A stretch of DNA of 39,334 bases, taken from Burkholderiales bacterium. GTDB lineage: Bacteria; Pseudomonadota; Gammaproteobacteria; Burkholderiales; JABEVD01. Location of the stretch: NCBI GenBank assembly GCA_013044025.1, contig JABEVD010000018.1:1-39334 (forward strand), in the 5' to 3' direction. This document shows, one piece after another, positions 15,644 to 25,297 of the stretch. How positions within the stretch are numbered: position 1 is the stretch's first letter; every line of letters starts with the position of its first letter. Position numbers and translations under genes: made by a program. The notes under the pieces were generated by a model, which worked only from the letters and a program-made list of their open reading frames with translations, was not told the origin of the DNA and searched no databases.

Positions 15644-16512
15644 TTCAGCCTCTTTTCGAACCGGACGATGCCGCTTCCATCCGGAAGCTTGTTCGGCTGC
15701 GCTTTCCAGGCATGGCCGTATACGACCTCGAAGGTGGCGGGGAGCAATCCGTCTTTCCTCATCCTTTCTGAGCTGTCCACCACCCTTGCCCATGCATTCT
15801 TGCCGAATAGCCCGCGCGGCCTGCCGATCATCGCGTTGTGCGCGCCGATCGCCTTCAGGTCCATCATCACCGATTTCACGTCCGAATAGGTGAGGGTGAA
15901 ATTTTCCATGTCGAGGACAGGATTGGAAAAGCCGGCCCGGATCAGCGCATCCCCGATGTCGTGCATGTCGATGAAGCGGTTGACATGAACATGGCCGTCC
16001 ATTCCGGAAAAAGCGCTGCGCAACTCCTTCAGGGTGTCCGGCCCGAAAGTGCTGAACATGAGGAGCCCGTCCACTTCCAGCACCCGATGGAATCCGCAAA
16101 GCGCTGCATCGAGGTCGTCGCACCACTGCAATGCGAGATTCGACCAGACCATGCCGAAGCTGGAAGATTTGAGCGGCAGGCGCTCGATGTCGCCGCAAAC
16201 CTGCAGGGGAGATTCCGCAAAGGGCTTTTTCCACCAGGGAACTTCCGGCCTGGACTGCATCAGCATCGAGGGAGCAAGGTCGAGTTCGAACAGCGCTGCC
16301 TGTGGAAAGCGCGCGGAAAGGTCGCGCTTTCCCTTGCCCGTCCCGGAACCCGCATCGAGGATCCTGCCCGGATCCACTTTCACATAGTCGAGCCTCGAAA
16401 CCATGCGCTCGCCCACTTCCCTTTGCAGCACGGCCGCAGCGTCGTAGCTCTGCGCCGCCCGATCGAAGGCCCGCCTCACCAGGCGCTTTTCGTTCCTGTA
16501 TTCATCTTCCAT
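15640..16512 (-). CDS. bioC: malonyl-ACP O-methyltransferase
   Basis: SAM-dependent methyltransferase that caps malonyl-ACP to start pimeloyl synthesis. It has 290 residues from ATG 16512 (an adjacent ATG at 16515 is equally possible). Motif I is ILDAGSGTGKGK, and later LAPSML and WSNLALQWCDDLDAAL match BioC proteins. The N-terminus VRRAFDRAAQSYDAAAVLQ is the family signature. The start lies inside the end of bioH (about 11-14 nt overlap), with AGGA upstream. The stop overlaps the bioD start. Confidence 0.94.
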   Translation of the reverse strand: MEDEYRNEKRLVRRAFDRAAQSYDAAAVLQREVGERMVSRLDYVKVDPGRILDAGSGTGKGKRDLSARFPQAALFELDLAPSMLMQSRPEVPWWKKPFAESPLQVCGDIERLPLKSSSFGMVWSNLALQWCDDLDAALCGFHRVLEVDGLLMFSTFGPDTLKELRSAFSGMDGHVHVNRFIDMHDIGDALIRAGFSNPVLDMENFTLTYSDVKSVMMDLKAIGAHNAMIGRPRGLFGKNAWARVVDSSERMRKDGLLPATFEVVYGHAWKAQPNKLPDGSGIVRFEKRLK

Positions 16513-17212
16513 CATAAAATTCCTGCAGTGCATTGGCGCAGACTTGCGGGTCGGAAACATGCGGCGCATGCGCAGCACCTTCGATCCCGACCAGCCGCGC
16601 ATTTTTCATGTTTGCGCAAAGCCACTTTCCGGCTGCAAAAGGAATGAGGGAATCGCAAGTCCCGTGCAGGACCAGTGCCTCCTGCGCAAGCCCTTTCGCA
16701 GCCTCCCTGAGATCGTATCTTCCGAGCAAATCCAGCCCGTGCTCCAGTCCTTCCGGGTTCAATTGCTGCGGCGCGATTTTCTGCAGCATCCTGAAGACCC
16801 TGGAATTTCCTCCCAGCGCTTGCAAATGGAGGAAGCGCTTCATGGTTTCGGGCCGATTTTCCTGAAAATTCCCGAGAAACTCCATGAAGACCCCTTCCTG
16901 CATCGCCGCATCCCAATCCTGCCGCTTCACGAAGGAAGGGGTGGTTGCGACGAGGACGAGGCTGCGAACCTGCTCCGGAAATCTCGCCGCCCATTCCAGC
17001 GCGACCTGTCCTCCCAGGGACCAGCCAACCAGATCGACTTCGAAAGGGTGCGCGCCGGAAAGCGTCTCCACCCAGTCCTTCGCATGCGGATTCCTGCCGT
17101 GGCCCGGAAGATCGGCGCAATGGGTCCGGAAATTTCCGGAAAGGCGCTCCAGCAAGCCCGCCCAGCAGGAAGAATCCATTCCCCATCCGTGCAGAAAAAC
17201 GAGGTTTCTCAT
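16502..17212 (-). CDS. bioH: pimeloyl-ACP methyl ester carboxylesterase
   Basis: Alpha/beta hydrolase that removes the methyl cap from pimeloyl-ACP, ending chain extension. It has 236 residues. Oxyanion region LHGWGMDSSCW, nucleophile Ser in VGWSLGGQ, acidic residue in TCDSLIPFA, and His in GAAHAPHVS. The ATG at 17212 overlaps the bioF stop. A much longer open frame continues upstream opposite or within bioF but is not coding. Embedding of bioH in the operon confirms the BioC-BioH route. Confidence 0.94.
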   Translation of the reverse strand: MRNLVFLHGWGMDSSCWAGLLERLSGNFRTHCADLPGHGRNPHAKDWVETLSGAHPFEVDLVGWSLGGQVALEWAARFPEQVRSLVLVATTPSFVKRQDWDAAMQEGVFMEFLGNFQENRPETMKRFLHLQALGGNSRVFRMLQKIAPQQLNPEGLEHGLDLLGRYDLREAAKGLAQEALVLHGTCDSLIPFAAGKWLCANMKNARLVGIEGAAHAPHVSDPQVCANALQEFYDGR

Positions 17213-18336
17213 TGCAGCGCGGCAGCGAGATCCGCGATCTCTTCCTCGCCGTGGGCGGCGGAGAGCGAAATCCTGAGCCTCGCAGTGCCCGCCGGCACGG
17301 TGGGCGGCCTGATCGCAGGGATCAGGATCCCCCTTTCGCGAAGGCGCGAACTCATCTCGAGCGCGGCCTGATTCTCTCCCGCAAGATACGGCTGGATCGG
17401 GGTGTCCGAAGGCATCAACCTGTTTCCGAGCGCGGATTTCAGCGTTGCGACATGGGAATTCAGCCTTGCGCGCCGCCAGGATTCTTCCCCGATGATTTCG
17501 AGGCTCGCCAGGATCGCTTCGGCGAGCATCGCGGGCTGGGCGGTCGTATAGACATAAGTTTTCGCTTTCTGCACCAGATATTGCGCGAGATTCCCGCTTC
17601 CAGCGACGAAGGCTCCGGCAACCCCCGCAGCCTTGCCGAGCGTGCCCATGTAGACAATCCGCGGGGATGAAATTCCGAAATGGGAAAGGATGCCGCCGCC
17701 ATGCCCGCCCAGCACGCCGAATCCGTGCGCATCGTCCAGGAAAAGCAGCGCATCGTGCCTTTCGCAAAGCTCCAGCAATTGCGGAACCGGCGCGATGTCT
17801 CCGTCCATGCTGAACACCGAATCGCTCACCACGATTTTCCTTCTCGCAACCGAGGCGGCAAGACGGGATTCCAGATCTTCCAGATCGAGATGGCGGTAGC
17901 GCGACATTCTGGCGCGAGAAAGCTGCGCAGCGTCGTTGAGCGATGCATGGTTCAGCCTGTCGCAAAAGAGTTCGTCCTGCCTTTTGGCGAGCGCAGTGAT
18001 CACGCCCAGGTTCGCCATGTAGCCTGTGGAAAAGAGCAGCGCGGAAGCCAGCCCGACGAAATCGGCAAGAGCGGATTCCGCTTTTTCGTGCGCATCGGTA
18101 TGACCGCAAAGGAGGTGGGATGCGCCCGCGCCCACTCCGTATTTTTGCGCAGCCGAGATCGCGGCCTCGACGAGCTTCGGGTGAGCTGCGAGACCGAGAT
18201 AGTCGTTGCTGCAATAGCTCACATAGTCCAGGCCATCCACTCTGACCCTCGCGCCCTGCGGCCCTTCCAGCACGCGTCGATTGCGAAGCAGCCCTGCGGA
18301 TTCGATCCCGGAAATTTCTGCCGCGAGGAAATCCAT
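17209..18336 (-). CDS. bioF: 8-amino-7-oxononanoate synthase
   Basis: PLP enzyme that joins pimeloyl-ACP and L-alanine to 8-amino-7-oxononanoate with CO2 loss. It has 375 residues from ATG 18336; a GTG at 18339 is just upstream, and both overlap the bioB stop. Motifs: YCSNDYLGLAAHP, LLCGHTDAHEKAES, DDAHGFGVLGGHG, and the PLP Lys in YMGTLGKAAGVAG. Normal length for the family. Second gene of the biotin operon. Confidence 0.96.
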   Translation of the reverse strand: MDFLAAEISGIESAGLLRNRRVLEGPQGARVRVDGLDYVSYCSNDYLGLAAHPKLVEAAISAAQKYGVGAGASHLLCGHTDAHEKAESALADFVGLASALLFSTGYMANLGVITALAKRQDELFCDRLNHASLNDAAQLSRARMSRYRHLDLEDLESRLAASVARRKIVVSDSVFSMDGDIAPVPQLLELCERHDALLFLDDAHGFGVLGGHGGGILSHFGISSPRIVYMGTLGKAAGVAGAFVAGSGNLAQYLVQKAKTYVYTTAQPAMLAEAILASLEIIGEESWRRARLNSHVATLKSALGNRLMPSDTPIQPYLAGENQAALEMSSRLRERGILIPAIRPPTVPAGTARLRISLSAAHGEEEIADLAAALQ

Positions 18337-19280
18337 CACATCGGATGCATGCCGAGCTTCTCGAGAAAATCCCTGTCCTTCGCGGCATCTGGATTGCCGG
18401 TGGTGAGGAGTTTTTCACCGTAGAAAATCGAATTCGCGCCTGCAAGAAAGCAAAGCGCCTGGGTCGACTCGCTCATTTCGGCCCGCCCTGCTGAAAGCCG
18501 CACATGGCTTTTCGGCATGGTGATTCTCGCCGCTGCGATGGTGCGCACGAATTCCAGGGGATCGAGCGGATCGATGCCATGGAGCGGCGCGCCTTCCACC
18601 TGGACCAGGTTGTTGATCGGCACGCTCTGTGGCTGGGGATCCTGGCTGGCCAGCGTGGCGATCACGGCTGCGCGGTCCTGCCTGGATTCTCCCATTCCGA
18701 CGATCGCCCCGCAGCAGACGTTGATCCCCGCATTCCTCACCCTGGAAAGGGTGTCCAGTCTGTCCTCGTAATCGCGAGTCGTGACGATCTCTGCGTAATA
18801 GTCCGGTGAAGTGTCGAGGTTGTGGTTGTAATAATCGAGTCCCGCTTCCTTCAATTGCTCGGCCTGTCCATCCTTCAGCATGCCAAGGGTCGCGCAGGTC
18901 TCGAGCCCCAGGGCGCGAACCGCCTTCACCATTTCCTTCACTGCATCCAGATCGCGCTGCTTCGGACCGCGCCAGGCAGCGCCCATGCAGAACCGGGATG
19001 CCCCGTTTTCCTTCGCAACTTTTGCTGCGGCCAGGACTTCATCCACGCTCAGGATGGGCTGGCTCTGGACCGCGGTATCGTGCCTCGCGGACTGGGAACA
19101 GTAGCCGCAATCTTCGGAGCAGCCTCCGGTCTTGATCGAAATCAGCGTGGAAAGCTGTACCGCGTTGGGATCGAAATTTTCCCGATGGACGCATTGCGCC
19201 CTGTAGAGGAGATCGGAAAATGGCAGCTCGAAAAGCGCCTTCACTTCTTCAACGGTCCACATATCCTTCAGATCGGTCAT
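18336..19280 (-). CDS. bioB: biotin synthase
   Basis: Radical-SAM enzyme that inserts sulfur into dethiobiotin. It has 314 residues from ATG 19280 (GGAAAAAG upstream). The radical-SAM cluster cysteines C54, C58 and C61 lie in [12 protein letters not shown]. The [12 protein letters not shown] region carries the first Cys ligand of the auxiliary [2Fe-2S] cluster, and GGIHMSDIP-like strands are absent, as expected. It is first in the bioB-F-H-C-D operon, and bioA is not in the window. The divergent comF start is 54 nt away. Confidence 0.97.
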   Translation of the reverse strand: MTDLKDMWTVEEVKALFELPFSDLLYRAQCVHRENFDPNAVQLSTLISIKTGGCSEDCGYCSQSARHDTAVQSQPILSVDEVLAAAKVAKENGASRFCMGAAWRGPKQRDLDAVKEMVKAVRALGLETCATLGMLKDGQAEQLKEAGLDYYNHNLDTSPDYYAEIVTTRDYEDRLDTLSRVRNAGINVCCGAIVGMGESRQDRAAVIATLASQDPQPQSVPINNLVQVEGAPLHGIDPLDPLEFVRTIAAARITMPKSHVRLSAGRAEMSESTQALCFLAGANSIFYGEKLLTTGNPDAAKDRDFLEKLGMHPM

Positions 19281-19310
19281 CTTTTTCCATCCTGTCCTAT
19301 ATTGCGGGGA

Positions 19311-19340
19311 ATCATCTTTCATCGGGAGAGGGTTTGTCAA
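19311..19340 (-). promoter_or_regulatory. candidate promoter of the biotin operon
   Basis: On the minus strand a consensus TTGACA (19340-19335) is followed after 18 nt by GATGAT (19316-19311), 30 nt upstream of the bioB ATG. The -35 box overlaps the TTG start proposed for comF on the other strand, so the two genes share a very compact control region. The -10 match is only moderate. Confidence 0.4.
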
Positions 19341-20032
19341 ATCCGTTCCGGAAAATTTTGAACAACTGCGCAAATTTCAGGCTTTTTTCATCCGACTGCA
19401 TTCTTTGCGGCGCGGTTGCGGAAAAATGGAATCTGTGCGCAGGATGTTTTGCCGACCTGCCGCGTCTGCCGAAGGATCGATGCAGGATCTGCGCGAATCC
19501 GGGGGCGGAAATCTGCGGCGTCTGCATTCATCATCCGCCCGCATATTCCGGCACGCTCGCCCTGTTTTCCTACGATTTTCCGGTCGACGCGCTGGTACGT
19601 GCGCTGAAATATCGGGAGAATCTGGCGATTGCCTCCACCTTCGCAAACCTGCTCGCAGAAGCATCCGCTTCCGTGAACCGCCCGGATCTGCTCCTTCCGG
19701 TTCCGATGCATCCGCTTCGGCTCGCGGAAAGAGGGTTCAATCAGGCACAGGAAATCGCAAGGCTGGTTTCGAGAAAGACCGGAATTCCGCTCGGTCACGC
19801 AGAAAAAGTCAGGGACACACCATCCCAGACTTCGCTTCCCTGGGAGGAAAGAAGGAAAAACGTGAAAGGGGCTTTTTCCTGCGCAATGGATCTCGAATCG
19901 AAGCATGTCGCCATCGTCGACGACGTGCTCACCACCGGCGCGACCCTGGACGAACTGGCCCGCGTATTGCGCGCGAGGAATGCTTCGGAGGTCAGCGCCT
20001 GGGTCATCGCCCGTGCGGTGAAATCAGTTTGA
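19334..20032 (+). CDS. comF: ComF family phosphoribosyltransferase-like protein
   Basis: Protein of 232 residues from a TTG start at 19334 (GGGAGAGG upstream). The family typically has about 230 residues, and longer frame-open extensions would run over bioB. The N-terminus has four Cys pairs (CILCG, LCAGC, CRIC, CGVC) forming zinc fingers. The C-terminus carries the phosphoribosyltransferase motif [17 protein letters not shown]. ComF proteins are linked to DNA uptake and single-strand DNA processing, though the biochemical role is uncertain in Gram-negatives. The last 9 nt overlap the lptD end on the other strand. Confidence 0.88.
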   Translation: MSNPFRKILNNCANFRLFSSDCILCGAVAEKWNLCAGCFADLPRLPKDRCRICANPGAEICGVCIHHPPAYSGTLALFSYDFPVDALVRALKYRENLAIASTFANLLAEASASVNRPDLLLPVPMHPLRLAERGFNQAQEIARLVSRKTGIPLGHAEKVRDTPSQTSLPWEERRKNVKGAFSCAMDLESKHVAIVDDVLTTGATLDELARVLRARNASEVSAWVIARAVKSV

Positions 20033-22296
20033 GGGCGGCGCGACGTTGGTCTTGGTGAAGCCCGGAATGCTGGTCTTCAGGGTATCGAGCGGATCCGGGC
20101 CGATTCTCGCCAGGCCGTCCAGTTCGAGCTGAACGAAGAAGGCGGTCGCCGACATCTGGTAGGCAATGGTGAAGCGCTTTGCGACCACCCGCAGCGCCCA
20201 GCAGTCGGCATCGTATTCCACCCCGGCAGTGCCTTCGAGAAGCTGGCGGTTGGCGAGCGAATAGCTCCATCTCCCCAATCCGTGCCATTTGTCGTAGAGC
20301 GGCCACTGTCCGGAAACGTCGAACTGGTTCAATGCATACCCCTGGGCCAGCACTGCTGCGGCAGGGTATTGACGAGCGCGGCCGCATAGGAAACGCCGTA
20401 GACGGTCGTCGAAAGGGGAAGGATCGTCCTGTTGTAGAGATAGCCGAAGTTGAGCAGCTTGCCGAATTCGGGCTGGTAATGCGCGTACATGCTGATGAAC
20501 TGGACCTGGCTGGTGTTCGGCGTGTACTGCAGCGAGCTGTCGAGGCTCAGGGTCTTGTTCACGGCTCCACCCACGCTCGCGATCACGTCGGAGGTGGAGG
20601 TCGTGACCGGGATGAGCTGAGGAGACTGCAGGTAAACGCGCTGGGCGATCGACATCCTGAGCCGCTCCTCCCCGGTATCTTCCTGGATGAAGCGGGAAGT
20701 GAGCGCGAGCGTCACCTCGTTTGCATCGCTGAAACGGTCATTGCCGATGAACTGATTCTCGGTGAAAAGCTGGGCATAAGTGAAATCGAGCGGCGCGGAA
20801 TCGAAGATCGGCAGGTTGTTCTGGTTGCGATAAGGCACATAGACATAGAAAATCCGCGGCTCCAGGGTCTGCAGCAGGTCGCTCCTGCCGAACGGGTGGT
20901 CTTTCTCGAAATACAGTCCGGAATCGACGCTCGCGACCGGAATGTTGACGGTCGCATTCGGCAGATTCGTCGTATTGTTCGCGCCGAGCGCGTAGCTCAC
21001 GCTGTGCATGCCGATTTTCGGAATGATGAAGGCCGAGGAGGTCTTCATCGGATAGCTCAGCGTGGGATAGAAAACGAGGCGCCTTCCGTTCACCAGGATC
21101 GGATGGGTGAAATCGTCGAATTCGCTGGTCAGCTTGAGGTCGAATCCGCCGAGATTTTCCTTTTCGCCGTTGAGGAGGATTTGCGGCGCTTCCGCGTAAG
21201 GAGCGACCACCGGGATGAGCGGGTTCTGCAGCGTCTGGAAATTCTGCACGCGGGTTGTGAGATTCCACCATCCTCCGTCGTAACTGAGATGCCCTTCCCT
21301 GGGCAGGACCGTCTGGGAGGTCATCGTCACGAGCGGGGAAAGATCCAGATAGTAATTCGGGTCGGAAACCTTCTGGATGGTGACCCCGCCGGAGAATCCA
21401 TGCCCGAAGCTCTGGTTGTGGGAGAAGCGCAGCTCGGAACGCAGCGTCTTGGTGACGGCGGCCTGCGGCAGGACGTTGTAGTCCAGTTGCCCTGAATAAC
21501 CCGGTTCGAGATAGCGGAACTCGTTGTTCAGCATCATGCCACGCTTGGCCATGAGGCGGGGCGCCACGGTCGCATCGAAGTTGGGCGCGATGTTGATGTA
21601 ATAAGGCACCGTGATTTCGGTGCCGCCCGCAGCAGTACTGCCGAAAATCGGAGCAAGAAATCCCGAACGCCTGCGGCTTCCGGTCGGAAAGTCGAGCCAG
21701 GGCATGTACAGGATCGGAACGCCCTTGAAGGACAGGCTCGCATCGTGCGCAATCCCGACCTGGGTTTCCTGGTTCAGATCGAGTTCCCCCACCTTCATGA
21801 ACCAGTCGTCGTTGCCGACGGGGCAGGTGGTATAGACCGCCTTGTGCAGCTTGTACTGATCCTTCCCGGCGAAATCGACCCGCTCCGCGTGCCCCCTGGC
21901 ATTGATTTGCGGCATGGTATAGGTCGGGCTGGTCATGAAACCCAGGTTGGTGTTGAGCTGCAACTGCAGATCCGGACCGGTGACAATTCCACCATTCTGT
22001 TCCAGCCGCTCATGTCCCTTCGCCTTGATCTCGTCGCTCGCCTGGAGGTATTTCAGCCAGTCCGCCACGATGGACTGGTCCCCTTTTCTGGCCTCCGCAT
22101 TTCCGGTCGCCTCGAAATCCTGCCCCTGATGCCCCTGCAGCATGTCCCCGCGAATGTAAACCGGCAGATCCTTGCCTTGCGGGGCGACGAGATCCTGCTG
22201 CGGCTTGAGCACCAGGGAATCGCCTTCTGCAAAGGATGCGGGCGGCAGCATGCAAAGCAGCGCTGCCAGGACGGGATTGATTCGGAAATTGTGCAT
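20024..22296 (-). pseudogene. lptD: LPS-assembly outer-membrane protein LptD, frameshifted
   Basis: Beta-barrel that inserts lipopolysaccharide into the outer membrane; restored length would be 757 residues, typical of LptD. Signal peptide (INPVLAALLCMLPPASFA), an OstA-like domain (about 40-170) and the Cys motif TTCPVGNDDWF are intact, then the barrel. The first frame ends at the TGA at 20329 after an odd tail (PQQCWPRGMH). The proper C-terminus (LNQFDVSGQWPLYDKWHGL, CWALRVV) continues in another frame from about 20353 to 20024. Adding one base at about 20353 (CAGCAG[G]TGC) gives a smooth LPQQVLAQGYALNQF. The gene is essential in most Gram-negatives that make LPS, so a sequencing error is likely. 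surA, usually next, is absent. Confidence 0.85.
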
Positions 22297-22355
22297 CGGG
22301 GTTGGTTTCGTTGTTTGGTGATAAAATCGCACAAATCTTTGAATATGGCAATCTC

Positions 22356-23333
22356 GTGGAAAGACTTCATCTCATCGAAAACTGGCTGAACGACCTTTAT
22401 CCAGGCGCAACCTTTTCGCTCGAACCCGCTTCCTCGGATGCAAGCTTCAGGCGCTATTTCAGGGTGAAATTCGGCGACAGGTCGCTCATCGTGATGGACG
22501 CCCCTCCCTCCAGGGAGGATTGCCGCCCCTTCCTGAAAGTGGCTGAACTCTTTGCGAAGTCCGGCCTGCATCTTCCGGAAGTGCTCGAAAAGGACCTGGA
22601 CAAGGGATTTCTGCTGCTTTCGGATCTGGGATCCACCACCTATCTCGACAGGCTGGACGAAGCGAATGCGGATCTCCTGTATCGGGACGCGATCGATTCC
22701 CTGGTGAAAATGCAGCAGGCGAGCATCCCGGGCTTGCTGCCCGAATACGACGAGGCATTGCTGCGGCGGGAAATGAACCTTTTCCCGGAATGGTATCTGA
22801 AGCAACATCTCGGCGAGATCGTGACGGAAGAGAACCAGGCAATCCTCGGCAGGGTGTTTTCGAAAATCGTCGAAAACTGTCTCGCCCAGCCCAAGGTGTT
22901 TGTACACCGCGACTATCATTCCAGGAACCTGATGCTGACCGAGCCCAATCCGGGGATCCTCGATTTCCAGGACGCGGTCTACGGCCCCATCACCTACGAT
23001 CTCGTTTCCCTGCTCAGGGACGCCTATATTTCCTGGGAAGAGGAAAAGGTGCTCGACTGGGCGATCCGCTATTGGGAAAAAGCCCGCGCAGCAGGCCTGC
23101 CCGTTTCCGGGGATTTCGCACAATTCTACCGCGACTTCGAATGGATGGGAGCGCAGCGTCAGCTGAAGGTGCTGGGCATTTTCGCCCGCCTCCATCATCG
23201 TGACGGCAAGGCGCAATATCTCGATGACATTCCGCTGGTTCTTTCCTACCTGAGGAAAACCTGCATGCGTTATTCCGAGCTTTCGCCGCTGCTGCGCGTC
23301 CTGGGCAAGCTGGAAGTCGGAACCACATTTTGA
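22356..23333 (+). CDS. amgK: N-acetylmuramate/N-acetylglucosamine kinase AmgK
   Basis: Aminoglycoside-phosphotransferase-fold sugar kinase that phosphorylates MurNAc at the anomeric position in peptidoglycan recycling. It has 325 residues from GTG 22356. The nucleophile region FVHRDYHSRNLML and the Mg site GILDFQDAVYGPITYDLVSLLRD are both clear. It is paired with murU (TTGA overlap), which matches the AmgK-MurU recycling route. The start is uncertain because no strong ribosome site is visible and the frame stays open to about 22302. It is divergent from lptD. Confidence 0.9.
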   Translation: MERLHLIENWLNDLYPGATFSLEPASSDASFRRYFRVKFGDRSLIVMDAPPSREDCRPFLKVAELFAKSGLHLPEVLEKDLDKGFLLLSDLGSTTYLDRLDEANADLLYRDAIDSLVKMQQASIPGLLPEYDEALLRREMNLFPEWYLKQHLGEIVTEENQAILGRVFSKIVENCLAQPKVFVHRDYHSRNLMLTEPNPGILDFQDAVYGPITYDLVSLLRDAYISWEEEKVLDWAIRYWEKARAAGLPVSGDFAQFYRDFEWMGAQRQLKVLGIFARLHHRDGKAQYLDDIPLVLSYLRKTCMRYSELSPLLRVLGKLEVGTTF

Positions 23334-23986
23334 AGGCGATGCTGCTTGCGGCCGGGCGCGGTGAAAGGATGCGCCCGCTGACCGACAGGGTGCCGAAACC
23401 GCTTCTCGAAGTGAAAGGGGTTCCCCTCATCGTCCGGCAGATCATGGCCCTTGCCGATTGCGGCATTTCCTCGATCGTGATCAATACCGCGCATCTCGGG
23501 AGGATGATCGAAGACCAACTGGGTGCCGGTGAAAAATATGGCGTCGAAATCCGCTATTCGAGGGAGGAGACCGCGCTCGAGACTGCAGGCGGTATCGCCC
23601 TTGCGCTTCCTCTCCTCGGGCAGGAGCCATTCATCGTCGCCAACGCGGATCTGTATTGCGATTATGACTATTCGCATCTTGCAGAAATGGATCTCGGCAA
23701 GAGGCTCGCTCATCTGGTGCTGGTGCCCAACCCGGAGCATCATCCGATCGGGGATTTTTCCCTGCAAGACGGGATGGCGATGCTCCGCGGAGAAAACTCC
23801 CTCACTTTCAGCGGGATCGGTCTCTATCGCCCGGAATTTTTCCATGCCCTGCAGCCCGGGAAGGCCGCCAAGCTTGCGACTCTCCTCAGGGAAGCCATCG
23901 CTCTGCAAAAGGTGAGCGCGGAGCGGCACGAAGGGCTCTGGGTGGACGTCGGTACCCCTGAAAGACTCGACCTGCTCAATCGGTGA
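23330..23986 (+). CDS. murU: N-acetylmuramate alpha-1-phosphate uridylyltransferase MurU
   Basis: Nucleotidyltransferase of 218 residues. The motif MLLAAGRGERMRPLTDRVPKPLLEVKG near the N-terminus splits as LLAAGRGERMRPL and KPLLEVKG and is the sugar-nucleotidyl signature; NADLYCDYDY holds the catalytic metal Asp. It makes UDP-MurNAc from MurNAc-1-P, feeding salvaged sugar back to wall synthesis. It starts at TTG 23330, overlapping the amgK stop (TTGA); ATG 23339 is an alternative. Confidence 0.9.
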   Translation: MKAMLLAAGRGERMRPLTDRVPKPLLEVKGVPLIVRQIMALADCGISSIVINTAHLGRMIEDQLGAGEKYGVEIRYSREETALETAGGIALALPLLGQEPFIVANADLYCDYDYSHLAEMDLGKRLAHLVLVPNPEHHPIGDFSLQDGMAMLRGENSLTFSGIGLYRPEFFHALQPGKAAKLATLLREAIALQKVSAERHEGLWVDVGTPERLDLLNR

Positions 23987-23998
23987 TAGAATCGGATC

Positions 23999-25297
23999 AT
24001 GAAAGACTACAGCCCGTTCATTTCCCGCAGAAAACGCCTTCTCGAAAAGCTCGGGGGGGTGGCGATCGTCCCGACCGCGCCCCATCAGCAGAGAAACCGC
24101 GATTCCCATTACCCGTACCGGTTCGACAGCCATTTCTATTACCTGACCGGATTTCCGGAGCCGGAAGCGGTTCTGGTGATGGTGGGCGGGGAGAATGCCA
24201 AATCCATGCTTTTTTGCAGGGAGCGCGACGAGGAGCGCGAGATCTGGGACGGGCATCGCTTCGGCCCGGCCCGGGCGAAGGAAGTGTTCGGCTTCGACGA
24301 GACGCATCCGGTTTCCGCCCTGGAAGGGATGCTTCCCGAACTGCTGAAGGATCAGCCCAGCGTCTATCATCCTCTCGGCGCAGACGAGAAATGGGATGCG
24401 AAGGTGCTCACCGCGCTGAACGCGGTTCGAGCACAGGCGAGGAGCGGCGTGGAGGCTCCGGAGAATGTCGCGGACATCCGCTGCCTCGTCGACGAGATGC
24501 GCCTTTTCAAGGACGATTACGAAATCTCCCTGATGCGCAGGGCTGCGCAGATCGCTTCGAATGCGCACCGCATCGCGATGAGAACGGCAAGGCCGGGGGC
24601 GCGCGAATACGAAGTGGAGGCTGAGCTTTTCGCCGAATTCAGGAGGAGCGGCGCGCAGGCGCCCTCCTACACGCCCATCGTCGCTGGAGGCGGCAATGCC
24701 TGCATCCTGCATTACGTGGAAAACGACGAAATGCTGCGGGCAGGTGAACTGTTGCTCATCGACGCGGGATGCGAACTCGACGGCTATGCTTCCGACATCA
24801 CCAGGACTTTCCCGGTCGGAGGAAAATTTTCCGCAGCGCAAAAGGATGTCTACGAGATCGTGCTCGAGGCGCAACTCGCCGCGATCTCGGAAGTGAAGCC
24901 CGGCTCCACCTGGGACAGTCCGCACGAAGCGGCGGTACGGGTTCTCGCAACAGGCCTCGTCGATCTCGGGCTTTGCCGGGGAAGCGTGGATTCGGTGGTC
25001 GAATCGGGAGACTACAAACGATTTTACATGCATCGCACCGGTCACTGGCTGGGGCTGGACGTGCATGATGTGGGCAGTTACAAATCGGGCGGAAAATGGC
25101 GCGCCCTGGAGCCCGGAATGGCGCTCACGGTCGAGCCCGGCTGCTACATCAGGCCGTCGGAAAGCGTGCCGGAGGCTTTCTGGAACATCGGCATCCGGAT
25201 CGAGGACGACGTGGTCGTGACTCGGCAGGGATGTGAAATATTGAGCTTCGATGCGCCCAAAACCGTGAAGGAAATCGAGGACTGGATGGCGAAATGA
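23999..25297 (+). CDS. pepP: Xaa-Pro aminopeptidase (PepP-type, M24B)
   Basis: Protein of 432 residues. The N-terminal AMP_N domain (about 1-140, YPYRFDSHFYYLTGFPEPEAV) is followed by a pita-bread M24 catalytic domain. Metal ligands: Asp in LLIDAGCELDG, Asp in YASDITRTF, His in MHRTGHWLGLDVHD, and Glu in LTVEPGCYI and IRIEDDVVV. It cleaves N-terminal residues before Pro. It starts an operon-like run with ubiH (ATGA overlap). An extended -10 (TGATAGAAT, ending at 23992) sits just before its ATG and would give a nearly leaderless transcript, but this is uncertain. Confidence 0.93.
   Translation: MKDYSPFISRRKRLLEKLGGVAIVPTAPHQQRNRDSHYPYRFDSHFYYLTGFPEPEAVLVMVGGENAKSMLFCRERDEEREIWDGHRFGPARAKEVFGFDETHPVSALEGMLPELLKDQPSVYHPLGADEKWDAKVLTALNAVRAQARSGVEAPENVADIRCLVDEMRLFKDDYEISLMRRAAQIASNAHRIAMRTARPGAREYEVEAELFAEFRRSGAQAPSYTPIVAGGGNACILHYVENDEMLRAGELLLIDAGCELDGYASDITRTFPVGGKFSAAQKDVYEIVLEAQLAAISEVKPGSTWDSPHEAAVRVLATGLVDLGLCRGSVDSVVESGDYKRFYMHRTGHWLGLDVHDVGSYKSGGKWRALEPGMALTVEPGCYIRPSESVPEAFWNIGIRIEDDVVVTRQGCEILSFDAPKTVKEIEDWMAK

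Noticed and set aside
16502-18445. Long open frame extending upstream of bioH
   Set aside because: Only the part from ATG 17212 encodes a recognisable protein. The rest lies in another frame of bioF.
20004-20387. 127-codon frame antisense to comF end and over lptD
   Set aside because: Arg/Gly-rich shadow of the lptD C-terminus in the wrong frame.
23270-25066. 598-codon frame antisense to murU and pepP
   Set aside because: Antisense shadow of genes with full motifs on the other strand.
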